Below, piece after piece: positions 53,655 to 62,956 of a stretch of 64,000 bases of DNA. Every line of letters begins with the position of its first letter. The first letter of the stretch is position 1. The DNA is from JBKEDC01 sp047974225. GTDB lineage: Bacteria; Bacteroidota; Bacteroidia; Bacteroidales; Prolixibacteraceae. Location of the stretch: positions 1-64,000 of the forward strand of contig JBKECD010000056.1 in NCBI GenBank assembly GCA_047974225.1, given 5' to 3'. Below the pieces are notes generated by a model, which saw nothing but the letters and a program-made list of their open reading frames with translations, ran no database searches and was not told where the DNA came from. Both the position numbers and the translations under genes were made by a program.

Positions 53655-53790
53655 GCCTGAAAGGCAAAACTGTAATAGCCCTGGCATTCATGCCTGGGTA
53701 TAGAAGTAATTATCCTCCATTCTTCCACCCAAGGATAAATCCTTGGGTGGAAGAATACCCTTTCAGGGTAACAAGGGCTAACCCATACAT
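53655..53790. repeat. Cluster of GC-rich palindromes
   Basis: Four inverted repeats in 135 bases: GCCTGAAAGGC near 53656, a pair around AGCCCTGGC and GCCTGGGT near 53675-53698, an 18-bp perfect stem (53719-53736 with 53739-53756), and CCCTTTCAGGGT near 53758. Style and order recall the cluster at 28477. The rest of 53614-54013 shows no gene. Confidence 0.8.
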
Positions 53791-53970
53791 TTTGTTTTTT
53801 TGCGCTATTATTTGACATCTAGACCATACAATCAGCCATGTATAAATATCCGCTCCCATGCAATCGCTATGCATTTCTTAATTTCCCCTAGACAACCCTA
53901 TTTCCCCCCTCGCCAAATCTCACTTCCGAAGCTTTCAACCGAAAAAAACACTCCCCATCCATCCTAATAA

Positions 53971-54001
53971 AAAGGCTTGGTCAGAGTCTGATCAAGCCTT
54001 T
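53971..54001 (-). terminator. Terminator of the 54374-55468 transcript
   Basis: A 15-bp stem (53971-53985 with 53987-54001, one G-T pair) whose minus-strand exit has T5. It lies beyond repeat copy B, so copy B would be inside the 3' end of the minus-strand mRNA. Confidence 0.8.
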
Positions 54002-54013
54002 CTTATTCACTTG

Positions 54014-54320
54014 ATTTCACATGTCGAAATAGTATTTCACCTTCCACGCTGTTGGATTTCACATGTCGAAACAGTACGCACCTTTCCACTCCTGCGGATT
54101 TCACATGTCAAAATAGTATTTCACTTTCCACGCTATTGGATTTCACATGTCGAAATAGTATCTACCTTTCCACTCCGGTGGAAAGGTAGATGTTTCGTAT
54201 ATTCATGCAATCTTGCAGAAATGAAAGACAGACTCCCCATGAAATCGACGCTTCATGCGAAGAGAAAACATAGTCCTGTGAATCTTTCACTCCTTCTGGC
54301 AAAAACGAAAGCTAGTCGCG
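54014..54320. repeat. 42-bp tandem repeat element, copy B
   Basis: Four 42-base units (54014, 54056, 54098, 54140) and a conserved tail (54182-54320) match copy A at 23316. Units 1 and 3 share one 3' half and units 2 and 4 another, the same order as in copy A. Unit 4 ends in a perfect 12-bp hairpin (54162-54173 with 54178-54189). A frame open from 54011 would read the units as 14-residue repeats beginning ISHVEIV, but this frame is not kept open in copy A, so I do not call a gene. Confidence 0.88.
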
Positions 54321-54373
54321 CAACAGCGCAATGCCTTCAAGCCGTGTTGAAATCCACAATATTTCTCTGTCCA

Positions 54374-55468
54374 TCACTTTGCCGATGCCTCCTTCACCGC
54401 CTCTAGCACTCCGTCGGTCATTTCTCCAAAGATGGCAACTCCCGATGCGCCGTTCTTCAACGCATATCGCACTCCTTCTGCCACCTCTTGGTCGTTGGCA
54501 AAATCGGGCAGATACAAGCCTGCATAGAGTGGAAAACGCCCATCAATTCCACGAATACCTTCAGCCACGGCATCGCCAATCCACGACACATTCTCTTTAT
54601 AGAACCCATGATAAATCATAGGGAAGATACCATCCATCTCCCAATTAATCCAATCTTGACGCACATTGCGTCGAGCAATTTCAGGTGTTGGAAACACAGC
54701 TGCTGTGATAGGCTTGCCTATTGCTTGTGCTTCTTGAGCAATGCTATTCACAATGTTGGTGATGGCATCATAGCGATACTGACGCCACGACAAGCTCGCT
54801 TCTGGATATTCAATCGCATCTAAATCTTGCCCCATCTTCTCCTTAAATTTCGCCTTACACACCTCACAATAGCAATAGTCATATTCGGGAAGTTCCTCAG
54901 TCTGCACGATGTCGTAGGTTTCCCACAAATTGACTGGCAGCACCACATCGCAATAGCGCACATAATCTAGATGGATGCCATCAATATAATCCTTTTGGAG
55001 CTTTCCTCTCATATCTTCGAGCAAATACTGCTGCACCTCATCACGCGAGGGACAAAGCCAGCGGTAATATCCCACATAAGGAGGCTTATCATGACATGAC
55101 TCTCCCTTGCGATTGATGGCATACCAATCGGGATGCGCATCCATCAAAGACTTCTCACCTCGGTTGGTCGTCCAAATCCACAGATGCGTTTCCAATCCCT
55201 GCTCTTTCGCCAAGCGGAAATGCCGCTCACTGTCGCCCCCAAACAACACCCCATGAAACCCCGCCTCCACGCATTTCTTATAGAAAGCAGTCAAGTCAGC
55301 GTCTTTGTCTGACTCTTTAGGACCTACCCAAAACCAGTTCTTTTGCGCAAAGGCGTCCTTCTTCACTTCGGCATTTGCCGATGGCTTTCGGCTAGTGCAT
55401 GCACTTGCCAATAACAATACAAGCCCAAACATCAAGCTTGCTCTTGCCCAATTGTTTCTTTTATTCAT
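54374..55468 (-). CDS. GHL10-type (DUF187) glycoside hydrolase-like lipoprotein
   Basis: A 364-residue lipoprotein (start at 55468, lipobox ASAC). The fold is a TIM barrel like the GHL10/DUF187 family: WFWVGPKESDKDADLTAFYKKC at the first strand, THLWIWTTNRGE, and the hallmark DGIHLDYVRY near residue 158. GHL10 proteins are seen in polysaccharide loci, but substrates are mostly unknown; some cut peptidoglycan-like or other amino-sugar polymers. It follows the GH2 gene on the same strand behind a terminator, so it is partly independent. Confidence is good for the family, low for the substrate. Confidence 0.78.
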   Translation of the reverse strand: MNKRNNWARASLMFGLVLLLASACTSRKPSANAEVKKDAFAQKNWFWVGPKESDKDADLTAFYKKCVEAGFHGVLFGGDSERHFRLAKEQGLETHLWIWTTNRGEKSLMDAHPDWYAINRKGESCHDKPPYVGYYRWLCPSRDEVQQYLLEDMRGKLQKDYIDGIHLDYVRYCDVVLPVNLWETYDIVQTEELPEYDYCYCEVCKAKFKEKMGQDLDAIEYPEASLSWRQYRYDAITNIVNSIAQEAQAIGKPITAAVFPTPEIARRNVRQDWINWEMDGIFPMIYHGFYKENVSWIGDAVAEGIRGIDGRFPLYAGLYLPDFANDQEVAEGVRYALKNGASGVAIFGEMTDGVLEAVKEASAK

Positions 55469-55497
55469 CGTTTTTATTTTTGGTTGATAATCCAAGT

Positions 55498-55540
55498 GAA
55501 AAAAGCCTGAGCTCGATTGCTCGAAGCTCAGGCTTTATAT
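55498..55540 (-). terminator. Terminator of the GH2 gene 55561-58929
   Basis: A 12-bp stem (55503-55514 with 55526-55537) has an inner CGA/TCG pair and T6 on its minus-strand exit. It separates the GH2 gene from the GHL10 gene. Confidence 0.85.
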
Positions 55541-55560
55541 TTTCATGCGCTAGCTACAAA

Positions 55561-58500
55561 TTATTTATAGTCGTATTTAGCACTATTGATTGCTGATTTC
55601 TGACTGTTAATAGGCACTAGGGTGATTCCCCAGTTGTATTCCTGATTGGCAGGCAGGGTATATCCGGGCTCTGGACGAGCTCCCCAGCTGTTGTATCCCG
55701 CCACTCCTTGCTGCTTATAGTCCACACAAAGCTCTACGTAATTACGAGGCGACACATCGTTGATGTGGTGCTGACGACGCATCTTGTCTTTTGCCGCCGC
55801 TTCATTTTTGTTTGCCGCTTCTTGTGGAGAAAGGTTCTTCCATTGGCGAGGACGACTAGACTCTTCCGAGTCGAAATCTTCAATAGAATTTCTCAAGGCA
55901 TTAAATCCGATGGTTTCATCAGCTTTAATCATCAGCCCATTGCCTTTGGCAGTGGTGAGCGACACCCAACGAGTGTCGGTGCGGTGCCCATTTTCTTGCG
56001 GACGCACATAAGGATAATACATATCTTCCACCGTGGTGCTATATAGTCCCACCATGGTATTAGCACATCTATCCAAATAGTTTTCCTCAGGACCACGACC
56101 GAGATATTGCACCTTATTCATCTCCGCAGGCAGGCGGAAACGCACACCGATACGAGGCACATTGAGCTCAGATGCCGCCTTGCGGATTTTGTCATTCCCC
56201 GGAGTGAATGTTGCCAAGCGAGTATCTTCAGAAACTTCCATTTCCGTTTCGCTGAGTTCTGTAGAAGTAAATTGAGCAGCCACATGCATCACTCCCGTAG
56301 GATAAATAGTGTAAGACACCACATAGAGATTGCCTGCCGCAAGCAGATAAGTCGTTTTCACCTCAGCATTTCCATCCTTGATTTCCGCTTTCACATCGGT
56401 TACTTGGAAATTTTTGCTACTTTGCTTCCACACTTGTAAGCGTCGAGGCATGCCATTGCCATAGTCATTATCGTTTGGCGCACGCCAGAAGTTAGGCTGC
56501 ACTCCAAATCCTTCAGCGAAATACTCAGTGCCATCCACACGATAAGAGGTAGCCAATCCCGATTTTTTATCAAACTCAAAATTCACTTTCGATGAAGATA
56601 CTTTCAAGGTATTGCCTGCATTTTCGATGTTTAATTTCGCACCACTAGCCTTATATTTCAACTCCTCGCCTTTCGTTGGCAATTGGAATTGGTCGAATGC
56701 CACCTCATGGTTTGCAGGCACCAATCCGCCGGCCACATTGTTTATCACACTAAAGTTGATGAAATATTCCTCACCCGCTTTTGCTTTTTTAGGATAGGCA
56801 ATAGTGATTTCTTTTGATTCTTGCGGAGCAAGACTAACGCTTAGCTTGCCGGTTTTCACCACAGTGCCATCGGCGAGGATTTTATAAGTGAACGAATAGT
56901 TGTCAGAAGAAGTAAAATAGAATCGGTTGGTTACTTTAAAAATTCCTTTTTCTAAATCCACCGCCTCAAAGCCGAAGTTTTGGTGTGTATATTTCACCTC
57001 CATCAAGCTAGGATGAGGGTCTCGGTCGGGGTTAATCAGTCCATTGCAAAGGAAGTTACCATCGCTAGGCGTGTCAATGCCGTAATCTCCGCCATAAGTC
57101 CAATATAAACGACCGTTTTCATCGGTTTCTTCCAATCCTTGGTCAATCCAGTCCCACAAGAATCCCCCTTGCAAGTTCGGATATTTATTGATTTCAATCC
57201 ATTGGTCATTCAAGTTGCCCGAAGAGTTCCCCATCGAGTGTGAATATTCCGAAGGCACAATAGGGCGGTCGCTACCTTGTTTCCCCATGTCGCCGAGCCA
57301 TTTAGCACCGGGATATTGAGGCACATACATGTCGGTATTCCATTCCCAAAGCGCTCTTTCATAGCACACTGGACGGTTCATCAGATGCTTATCTTTATTT
57401 TTGATTTCGAGATATGCTTGATAGAAGTTATAGCCATTACCCGCCTCATTTCCGAGCGAGAAAACAGTTACCGAAGGGATGTTTTTATTGCGCTCATACA
57501 TGTTGTTGATGCGGTCGATGTGAGGAATCAACCACTCGGGATTATTGCCGAGCGTTCCACCTCTTTTGAGGTTGTAATACATACCGTGCGACTCAATATT
57601 TGCTTCATCATACACATACAGACCATATTCATCGCACAGCTCATAGAAACGGCGTGATTGAGGATAATGACATAGGCGCACCGCATTGATGTTGTGTTGT
57701 TTCATCAGCTCGAAATCACGACGCATGAGATCTTCCGTCACATAGTGCCCTGTTTTAGGGTTATGCTCGTGAATGTTTGCCCCTTTAAGTTTGATAGGCT
57801 GACCGTTGAAATAAAACAAGTTGTAGGGCTGACCATTCCCCGCGATTTGCTCCGAATCTTTAATTTCGATTTTGCGGAATCCCACACGGAAAGGCACAAC
57901 CTCAGCCACGTTGCCATCCACTTTGACAGTCATCACCAGCGTGTATAAATTAGGCGTTTCAGCCGACCATTTCACCACATTGCTGATTTGCTTGTCGAAA
58001 GAAACAGTAGTTTTAGCTGCTGCATTCACCGAGATTTCTTTCTCTTGGCTCGCAATTGTGTTCTTTGCCTTGTCGAGCAATTCATAATTCACACTTACCT
58101 TTGCCGTGTTTGCAGCGTGGTTTTTAACATCCACAGCCAAATTGAAAACACCATCTTTATATTGGTCATCAAGCGTTGAAATCACTCGGAAATCTTGAAT
58201 TGCCACCTTAGGTTGCGAATAAAGATATACATCACGCTCAATACCGCTGATACGCCACATATCTTGCGCTTCGAGATAGGAACCCGTGCTCCAGCGGAAT
58301 ATTTTCAGTGTCAATTCATTTTTGCCTGATTGCAAATAGGGGTTAAGCAGGAAGTCGGCAGGGTTTTTAGAGTCTTCACTATATCCGATTTCTTTGCCAT
58401 TGACATAGACATACATGCCGCTTTTTGCTCCTCCCACTTGAAGATAAACATCCCTGCCATTCCAATCGGCAGGCACTTCAAAAGTGCGATGATATACACC

Positions 58501-58929
58501 CACAGGGTTCTCCTCAGGAAGGGTTGGAGGCTGAGGATTTCGAGGCTTAAACTCGAATCCATGGTTCACATAGATTGGAATGCCAAAGCCTTGCACTTCC
58601 CAGTTTCCTGGCACTTTGATATCGCTCCACGACGAAGTGTCAGTTCCCTTGTTGGTGATGCCCGCAGGCAACTTTTTATAGGCATCCACAAAAAAGAACT
58701 TCCAAGTGCCATTGAGCGACAAATAGTAAGGGCTTTCTTCAAATCGAAGTTTCGTGGCATCGGCTTTGCTAGCAAAGCTCACAAAAGAGGTGCGCGGAGC
58801 TTCCTTGTTCACTGCCACCGTTTGCACGTCTTGCCAATAGGGTTTTGTTTCGTTTTGCGCAAACGAAATAAAACCCACACTCAACAATAATGCCACTGCA
58901 AGGCATCTTCTGAATAATGTTTTCATCAT
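55561..58929 (-). CDS. Large beta-galactosidase, GH2 (LacZ-like)
   Basis: A secreted 1122-residue GH2 enzyme with the full LacZ architecture: jelly roll, two immunoglobulin-like domains, barrel, and the C-terminal Bgal_small_N domain (about 780-1110). The start at 58929 (MMKTLF) gives a signal peptide ending in FAQ; upstream codons in frame are not credible. The acid/base is Glu495 in SLGNEAGNGY and the nucleophile is Glu561 in PSEYSHSMGN. It cuts terminal beta-galactose, as on mucin or milk-type glycans. It is in a minus-strand cluster with a trypsin-like protein, not in the galactan locus, so its natural substrate may differ. Confidence 0.94.
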   Translation of the reverse strand: MMKTLFRRCLAVALLLSVGFISFAQNETKPYWQDVQTVAVNKEAPRTSFVSFASKADATKLRFEESPYYLSLNGTWKFFFVDAYKKLPAGITNKGTDTSSWSDIKVPGNWEVQGFGIPIYVNHGFEFKPRNPQPPTLPEENPVGVYHRTFEVPADWNGRDVYLQVGGAKSGMYVYVNGKEIGYSEDSKNPADFLLNPYLQSGKNELTLKIFRWSTGSYLEAQDMWRISGIERDVYLYSQPKVAIQDFRVISTLDDQYKDGVFNLAVDVKNHAANTAKVSVNYELLDKAKNTIASQEKEISVNAAAKTTVSFDKQISNVVKWSAETPNLYTLVMTVKVDGNVAEVVPFRVGFRKIEIKDSEQIAGNGQPYNLFYFNGQPIKLKGANIHEHNPKTGHYVTEDLMRRDFELMKQHNINAVRLCHYPQSRRFYELCDEYGLYVYDEANIESHGMYYNLKRGGTLGNNPEWLIPHIDRINNMYERNKNIPSVTVFSLGNEAGNGYNFYQAYLEIKNKDKHLMNRPVCYERALWEWNTDMYVPQYPGAKWLGDMGKQGSDRPIVPSEYSHSMGNSSGNLNDQWIEINKYPNLQGGFLWDWIDQGLEETDENGRLYWTYGGDYGIDTPSDGNFLCNGLINPDRDPHPSLMEVKYTHQNFGFEAVDLEKGIFKVTNRFYFTSSDNYSFTYKILADGTVVKTGKLSVSLAPQESKEITIAYPKKAKAGEEYFINFSVINNVAGGLVPANHEVAFDQFQLPTKGEELKYKASGAKLNIENAGNTLKVSSSKVNFEFDKKSGLATSYRVDGTEYFAEGFGVQPNFWRAPNDNDYGNGMPRRLQVWKQSSKNFQVTDVKAEIKDGNAEVKTTYLLAAGNLYVVSYTIYPTGVMHVAAQFTSTELSETEMEVSEDTRLATFTPGNDKIRKAASELNVPRIGVRFRLPAEMNKVQYLGRGPEENYLDRCANTMVGLYSTTVEDMYYPYVRPQENGHRTDTRWVSLTTAKGNGLMIKADETIGFNALRNSIEDFDSEESSRPRQWKNLSPQEAANKNEAAAKDKMRRQHHINDVSPRNYVELCVDYKQQGVAGYNSWGARPEPGYTLPANQEYNWGITLVPINSQKSAINSAKYDYK

Positions 58930-58999
58930 TTGGTTTAAAAATATATTATTATAGATTTGATTACTCCCAGCCAAAGGCAAGCCTTTGACTAGAGGTGTT

Positions 59000-59896
59000 T
59001 TAATTGATTAATTCTTTCAAGCAACTAACAGGGATAATTTCTTTGAGTGTCATCTGATATCCCTGATTATTGGGCAGATAATACACATTTTGAGTGGCAG
59101 CGACTACGCCCACCACATTACCACAACTATCTAGGATTGGGGCTCCGCTTGATCCATGTGCAAATTCAGCCGAGATGGATTGTCGCACCGAAGAAGTCCC
59201 TGGTCGGAAATACTTTCGAGTTACATGTCCTTGGGTGTAAGTATAAAACTTATGGTCGGGATGACTAATCAAGTTGATTGGCTCGCCAATCAATTGGTCA
59301 TGTCCGATGCTCAAAGGCTTTAGCTTTTCCCCCTGCACATCCACTCTAAACATCACCAAGTCATTGCTTTTGCTTGCAGCCAACACCTCTACCACAGGGT
59401 AAATGTTTTGGTTGATATCCATGACAAAAAGGGTGATATAATCTTCCACTACGGAAGGGTCGCGCTGCTTAAACACATGATAGTTTGTAACACAGACACC
59501 ATCTTCCGAAATCACAAATGCCGAGGCAATAGTGATATGGTCGTCGGGGCATTGCCCACACTTACTCATTTTGCCCATCATCAAGACCCCCTCACGAAAT
59601 GTGCGATAGAACTGCGCACCTTGGATTATTTGGTCGGATGGCGAAAGCGTGTTTACCTCACCTGACTTCTTCGTCATCTGCTCCCAATAAGCCTCGTCAT
59701 CAAGTCCGCCATGCTCTTTGTAATAGGCAGAAGCTGCCTGCTCATAGTTTCTAAATAGCTTCGCATCATCTATCACCTCATCGAGCTCGCCCGATGAAAC
59801 TGCTTGAGAACTCATGCTCCCTGCATTATTTTCACCTCCTCGACATGCGAACAAAAGGGTCATCATCCCTACAAAATAGATTGCTCTCTTCATCAT
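59000..59896 (-). CDS. Trypsin-like serine protease lipoprotein
   Basis: A 298-residue lipoprotein (lipobox LFAC, Cys18). The chymotrypsin/HtrA-like domain spans about 120-290. The catalytic triad is visible: His140 in VTNYHVF, Asp179 in KSNDLVMF and Ser250 in GSSGAPI. There is no PDZ domain, so it is not DegP. Two cysteines near residues 113-116 (CGQC) precede the domain. It lies in the minus-strand cluster before the GH2 gene. A strong terminator upstream (59907-59963) suggests that most transcription from the previous genes stops before it. No promoter box was found. Confidence 0.85.
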   Translation of the reverse strand: MMKRAIYFVGMMTLLFACRGGENNAGSMSSQAVSSGELDEVIDDAKLFRNYEQAASAYYKEHGGLDDEAYWEQMTKKSGEVNTLSPSDQIIQGAQFYRTFREGVLMMGKMSKCGQCPDDHITIASAFVISEDGVCVTNYHVFKQRDPSVVEDYITLFVMDINQNIYPVVEVLAASKSNDLVMFRVDVQGEKLKPLSIGHDQLIGEPINLISHPDHKFYTYTQGHVTRKYFRPGTSSVRQSISAEFAHGSSGAPILDSCGNVVGVVAATQNVYYLPNNQGYQMTLKEIIPVSCLKELIN

Positions 59897-59906
59897 TTAA
59901 TTCAAT

Positions 59907-59963
59907 AAAAAAACCTAGTATCAATAACTAGCCTGCAATTTAGGCATTGTTATTGACACTAGG
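59907..59963 (-). terminator. Terminator after the second HExxH lipoprotein gene
   Basis: A long hairpin (59914-59928 with 59949-59963, one A-C mismatch, and a four-base inner stem) is followed by T7 on the minus strand. A second stem of 10 bp (59979-59988 with 59999-60008) precedes it without a T-run. Confidence 0.85.
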
Positions 59964-60015
59964 TTAATATTTATACTTTTTTCGCTAAAATCTCGTTGTT
60001 AGCGAAAAACTTCAA

Positions 60016-61452
60016 TTAAAATTTGATATCTGCTTTAGCTCGACTCACTGGCATGCCATGTTTGTTGAACCAAGGAAACATATCCTTGCCCATAGCCACA
60101 CTCATTACTGCTACGGTGTTGTTCATGTCATATTTCTTCACCACCTCTTTAGTTGCCAAGCGGCGTTTAGCTTGGAAATAATCTGCTATGAAGTCGGGAT
60201 TTTGTTTTCTCAACTCTTCAAACACCCAATAAGCTTTTCCCCAATGGATATTGTTTTTAGCTCCATTATCCAGCTCCTCACCTTTGCCTGTAAGATTGCC
60301 CCGAATGTCATAATTTTTCATGCTCTCATCATACTTCGATGCTCTGTCGATCGTGCTCTGAATGCGCTTCATAGCTTCTTCCTCATATCCCATATCCATC
60401 ATCACGAGGTTGCCCACATAGGTAGCGATAGGCTCATTCCACACCTCAGCAAAAGGCAACACCCACGAGTGTACCGACTCATGTGTAAGAAACTCAATCA
60501 TGCTATCTTTTTTCTCGGGAAAACCACCCCACCACACAGCTAAAGCCACCACCTGACCGCTTGAGAAACCGCCACCACCTGTGGCTAGCAATGTAAGCTT
60601 CGACGCCATGCCTGGAGTCAATGGCACACCCATGCGGTTTTCGATGTAGGGAAATGATGCTTTATAGATATTCACCATCTCATCAGCGTAAGGCTTCATA
60701 TAGTCGTTATAGCACAACATAAAAGTACCATGATCGTCATTATGCTCTAAGTGGGAAATACCTTTCGACTTAGGTTTGCTTGAAGGATCAACCACCTTGC
60801 CTGCTGCCACTTCTTTCAAGATTGGTTTCCACAAAGGCGAGTTGATAGAATCTCTCGCACTCGGATGACTCCCTGCCATGTTGCGTGAAGAAATCAGCAA
60901 AGTTCCCTTACCCACCTTACGGCGAGCCATCACCGGCTGACTTTTAGCATCTTCCACCACAACTTCCCATTTCTTAGCATCGTCGAGCTCTGCCACATAG
61001 TTTCCTTTATCATTGAGCGACAAGCCTTCATAGGCACCATTGGCTTTCAATGGAGCTTCTGAGCTAGCTGTAAATTTCGCACCATAATCAGCGAGCAGCG
61101 AGTTTTGAGCTTCTGATTTCTCGGTGCCACACACCAAGACTCCCCCACCATCGGCGAGAAATTGCTTGATGACAGCCCGATCCTTTTCGTTGTATCCGAT
61201 TCGAGGGTTACAATCAAGGAGAATCAGCAGGTTGCAGTTTGAAAAGTCAAACTCATAGAGGTTACACCAGTTTCTCGCTCCATCTTTCGAGGGCAAGTAT
61301 TGGTCGTGAAATCGGTTGTCGGCATAAAAGGTGAACTCATGCGCCAAGTCGGTTACTGCATGAATTGTTTCGGCCTTTTCTGTCCATTCGGGCTTGCTGG
61401 TGCAGCTTGCCAATGCCACTAGGGCAACTACAAAGGGAATTAATCTCTTCAT
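60016..61452 (-). CDS. Predicted metallopeptidase lipoprotein with N-terminal GATase-like domain (copy 2)
   Basis: A 478-residue lipoprotein of exactly the same length as the protein encoded at 14904-16340 and very similar along its whole length. The lipobox is LASC (Cys17). The same features are present: LLILLDCNP and GGGVLVC in the N-terminal flavodoxin-like domain, HESVH at 324-328 and a glutamate at 340, with the invariant GGGGFSSG and WWGGFP. It follows the TlpA-like gene by 19 bases and is the last gene before a terminator. The neighbourhood (thioredoxin-like, PKD-like lipoproteins, serine protease) is that of protein-processing loci. Substrate unknown. Confidence 0.7.
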   Translation of the reverse strand: MKRLIPFVVALVALASCTSKPEWTEKAETIHAVTDLAHEFTFYADNRFHDQYLPSKDGARNWCNLYEFDFSNCNLLILLDCNPRIGYNEKDRAVIKQFLADGGGVLVCGTEKSEAQNSLLADYGAKFTASSEAPLKANGAYEGLSLNDKGNYVAELDDAKKWEVVVEDAKSQPVMARRKVGKGTLLISSRNMAGSHPSARDSINSPLWKPILKEVAAGKVVDPSSKPKSKGISHLEHNDDHGTFMLCYNDYMKPYADEMVNIYKASFPYIENRMGVPLTPGMASKLTLLATGGGGFSSGQVVALAVWWGGFPEKKDSMIEFLTHESVHSWVLPFAEVWNEPIATYVGNLVMMDMGYEEEAMKRIQSTIDRASKYDESMKNYDIRGNLTGKGEELDNGAKNNIHWGKAYWVFEELRKQNPDFIADYFQAKRRLATKEVVKKYDMNNTVAVMSVAMGKDMFPWFNKHGMPVSRAKADIKF

Positions 61453-61471
61453 TTAAATTGGTTATATTGGT

Positions 61472-62869
61472 TTATAGATGTTTTTTCAATAGCACTTCTG
61501 TTTCCTTTTGCGAAGGACGAGGTGCATCGGTGGTGATAATCTTGCCTTCTTTATCGAAGAGCATGAAGCGAGGAATAGCATTGATGCCATACACCTTAGC
61601 CACATCGGAATTGAAATCCTTATCGGCAATCAACTGCACGCCTTTCAACTCTTCATTCTTCACATAGTTCACCCATTTCTGATGGTCTTTAGCCTTATCT
61701 AAAGAGATGCTTAAAAATACAATCGGCTTGCCGTGATATTTTTTCTCTAGCACTTTCAAGGCTGGGATTTCTTTCTTACAAGGCTGACACCAAGTGGCCC
61801 ACACATCCACATAGACTAATTTTCCTCGGAAATCGGAGAGCTTCCACTCTTTTCCATTGATGTCTTTTCCCACAAAGTCATAGCCTTCAGCACCTGTTTC
61901 AAACTTGCGGATAGAAATCTCATATTCCTCAAAGGTATTTTTTAGATACTCATTTTGAAGGTAGGGCGTTACCATCTCTTTGAAATCGAGATAGCTTCTG
62001 TCATACGATTTAAAGCTTCGGAGATTATTCACCACATAATAGCCTTTCAACAAGTCGTTGTTGATATGGTCTAAGTCGAAATAAATTTGCTGATTGACCG
62101 CAGGACGCTCAGCCATTGAGGTAGTGGCATACATGGTGAAACTTCTCATATAGCCAATTCCATCGGGCAACTCCATCAATCGAGGTGAAGAAGGTATTTT
62201 GTCGGTCAGAATGATATCGTAGAACTCTGGATAATCTTCACGCTTGGCATGCTCGGTTCTTGGTGTTTGAATAAATCGCAGTGCTGCCGTAGTGATATCA
62301 ACATCAATCATCAACTTCATCAATTCATCGAAAGAAGCATCGCCACTTGAAACCGTACTGCTGAACTGCTCGGCTTGAGCGACGTATCTAGGCAATAAAG
62401 GATAAAAATCCTTATAGGTAGTTCGGGCATACATAAAGCCATGCGAATAGGTGAAAACCGTGTCGATGTGCATATTCCATAGCGAAAGTAGTTTATTTTT
62501 ATCGCTATTGGTGTCGATCAGCTCATAGCTTCCCGCATCCATGTTGATGGTTATTTCTGTGCCGGGCTCCAGATAGAAGCGTTTCAAATGATGGTCTTGA
62601 ATAGCAGGGCGTTTGGTTGCACTATTCGTAGTGTTCACCACGTAAATACCTGGCTCATCAATCGGATAGATAAAACCGAAATAGCCGTCCTTACTCAACG
62701 TGGTTGATGCCACTTTCACACGTTTCCCATGCTCCACTTTGGAAAGGTGAAGCTCCACATTTGAAGCATCTCCTGTAAACTGTCCTTTAATAGTTGCCAT
62801 GCGTTCGTCTTTTGACACACAAGACACCAATAGTACAGCACACATTAAGGCTGTTATTATTCTCTTCAT
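61472..62869 (-). CDS. TlpA-like thioredoxin-fold lipoprotein
   Basis: A 465-residue lipoprotein (lipobox LVSC) with two parts. Residues 20-130 form a DUF4369-like beta domain (IKGQFTGDASNVELHLSKVE) and a helical linker follows. Residues 330-465 form the thioredoxin domain, with the redox motif WATWCQPCKKEIPAL and the cis-proline loop IPRFML. Such proteins keep or rearrange disulfides in the cell envelope and are common in SusCD loci with peptidases. ATGs at 62875 or 62881 are possible starts. A terminator-like hairpin separates it from the upstream gene. Confidence 0.85.
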   Translation of the reverse strand: MKRIITALMCAVLLVSCVSKDERMATIKGQFTGDASNVELHLSKVEHGKRVKVASTTLSKDGYFGFIYPIDEPGIYVVNTTNSATKRPAIQDHHLKRFYLEPGTEITINMDAGSYELIDTNSDKNKLLSLWNMHIDTVFTYSHGFMYARTTYKDFYPLLPRYVAQAEQFSSTVSSGDASFDELMKLMIDVDITTAALRFIQTPRTEHAKREDYPEFYDIILTDKIPSSPRLMELPDGIGYMRSFTMYATTSMAERPAVNQQIYFDLDHINNDLLKGYYVVNNLRSFKSYDRSYLDFKEMVTPYLQNEYLKNTFEEYEISIRKFETGAEGYDFVGKDINGKEWKLSDFRGKLVYVDVWATWCQPCKKEIPALKVLEKKYHGKPIVFLSISLDKAKDHQKWVNYVKNEELKGVQLIADKDFNSDVAKVYGINAIPRFMLFDKEGKIITTDAPRPSQKETEVLLKKHL

Positions 62870-62898
62870 ATTCATATTCATATATTATATTTCGCTCA

Positions 62899-62930
62899 AA
62901 AAGGGATTGGGAGCAACAACTCCCAATCCC
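62899..62930 (-). terminator. Terminator-like hairpin between two lipoprotein genes
   Basis: An 11-bp perfect stem (62903-62913 with 62920-62930) with a six-base loop exits into T5 on the minus strand. Being inside a likely operon, it may act as an attenuator. Confidence 0.7.
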
Positions 62931-62956
62931 CCTTTATTATTAAAAATCAAGTTCTA

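Noticed and set aside
54011..54406. 131-codon open frame with ISHVEIV repeats as a gene
   Set aside because: The same frame has TAA stops in units 2 and 4 of copy A, the tail differs by a one-base indel between the copies, and the end of the frame overlaps the GHL10 gene antisense.
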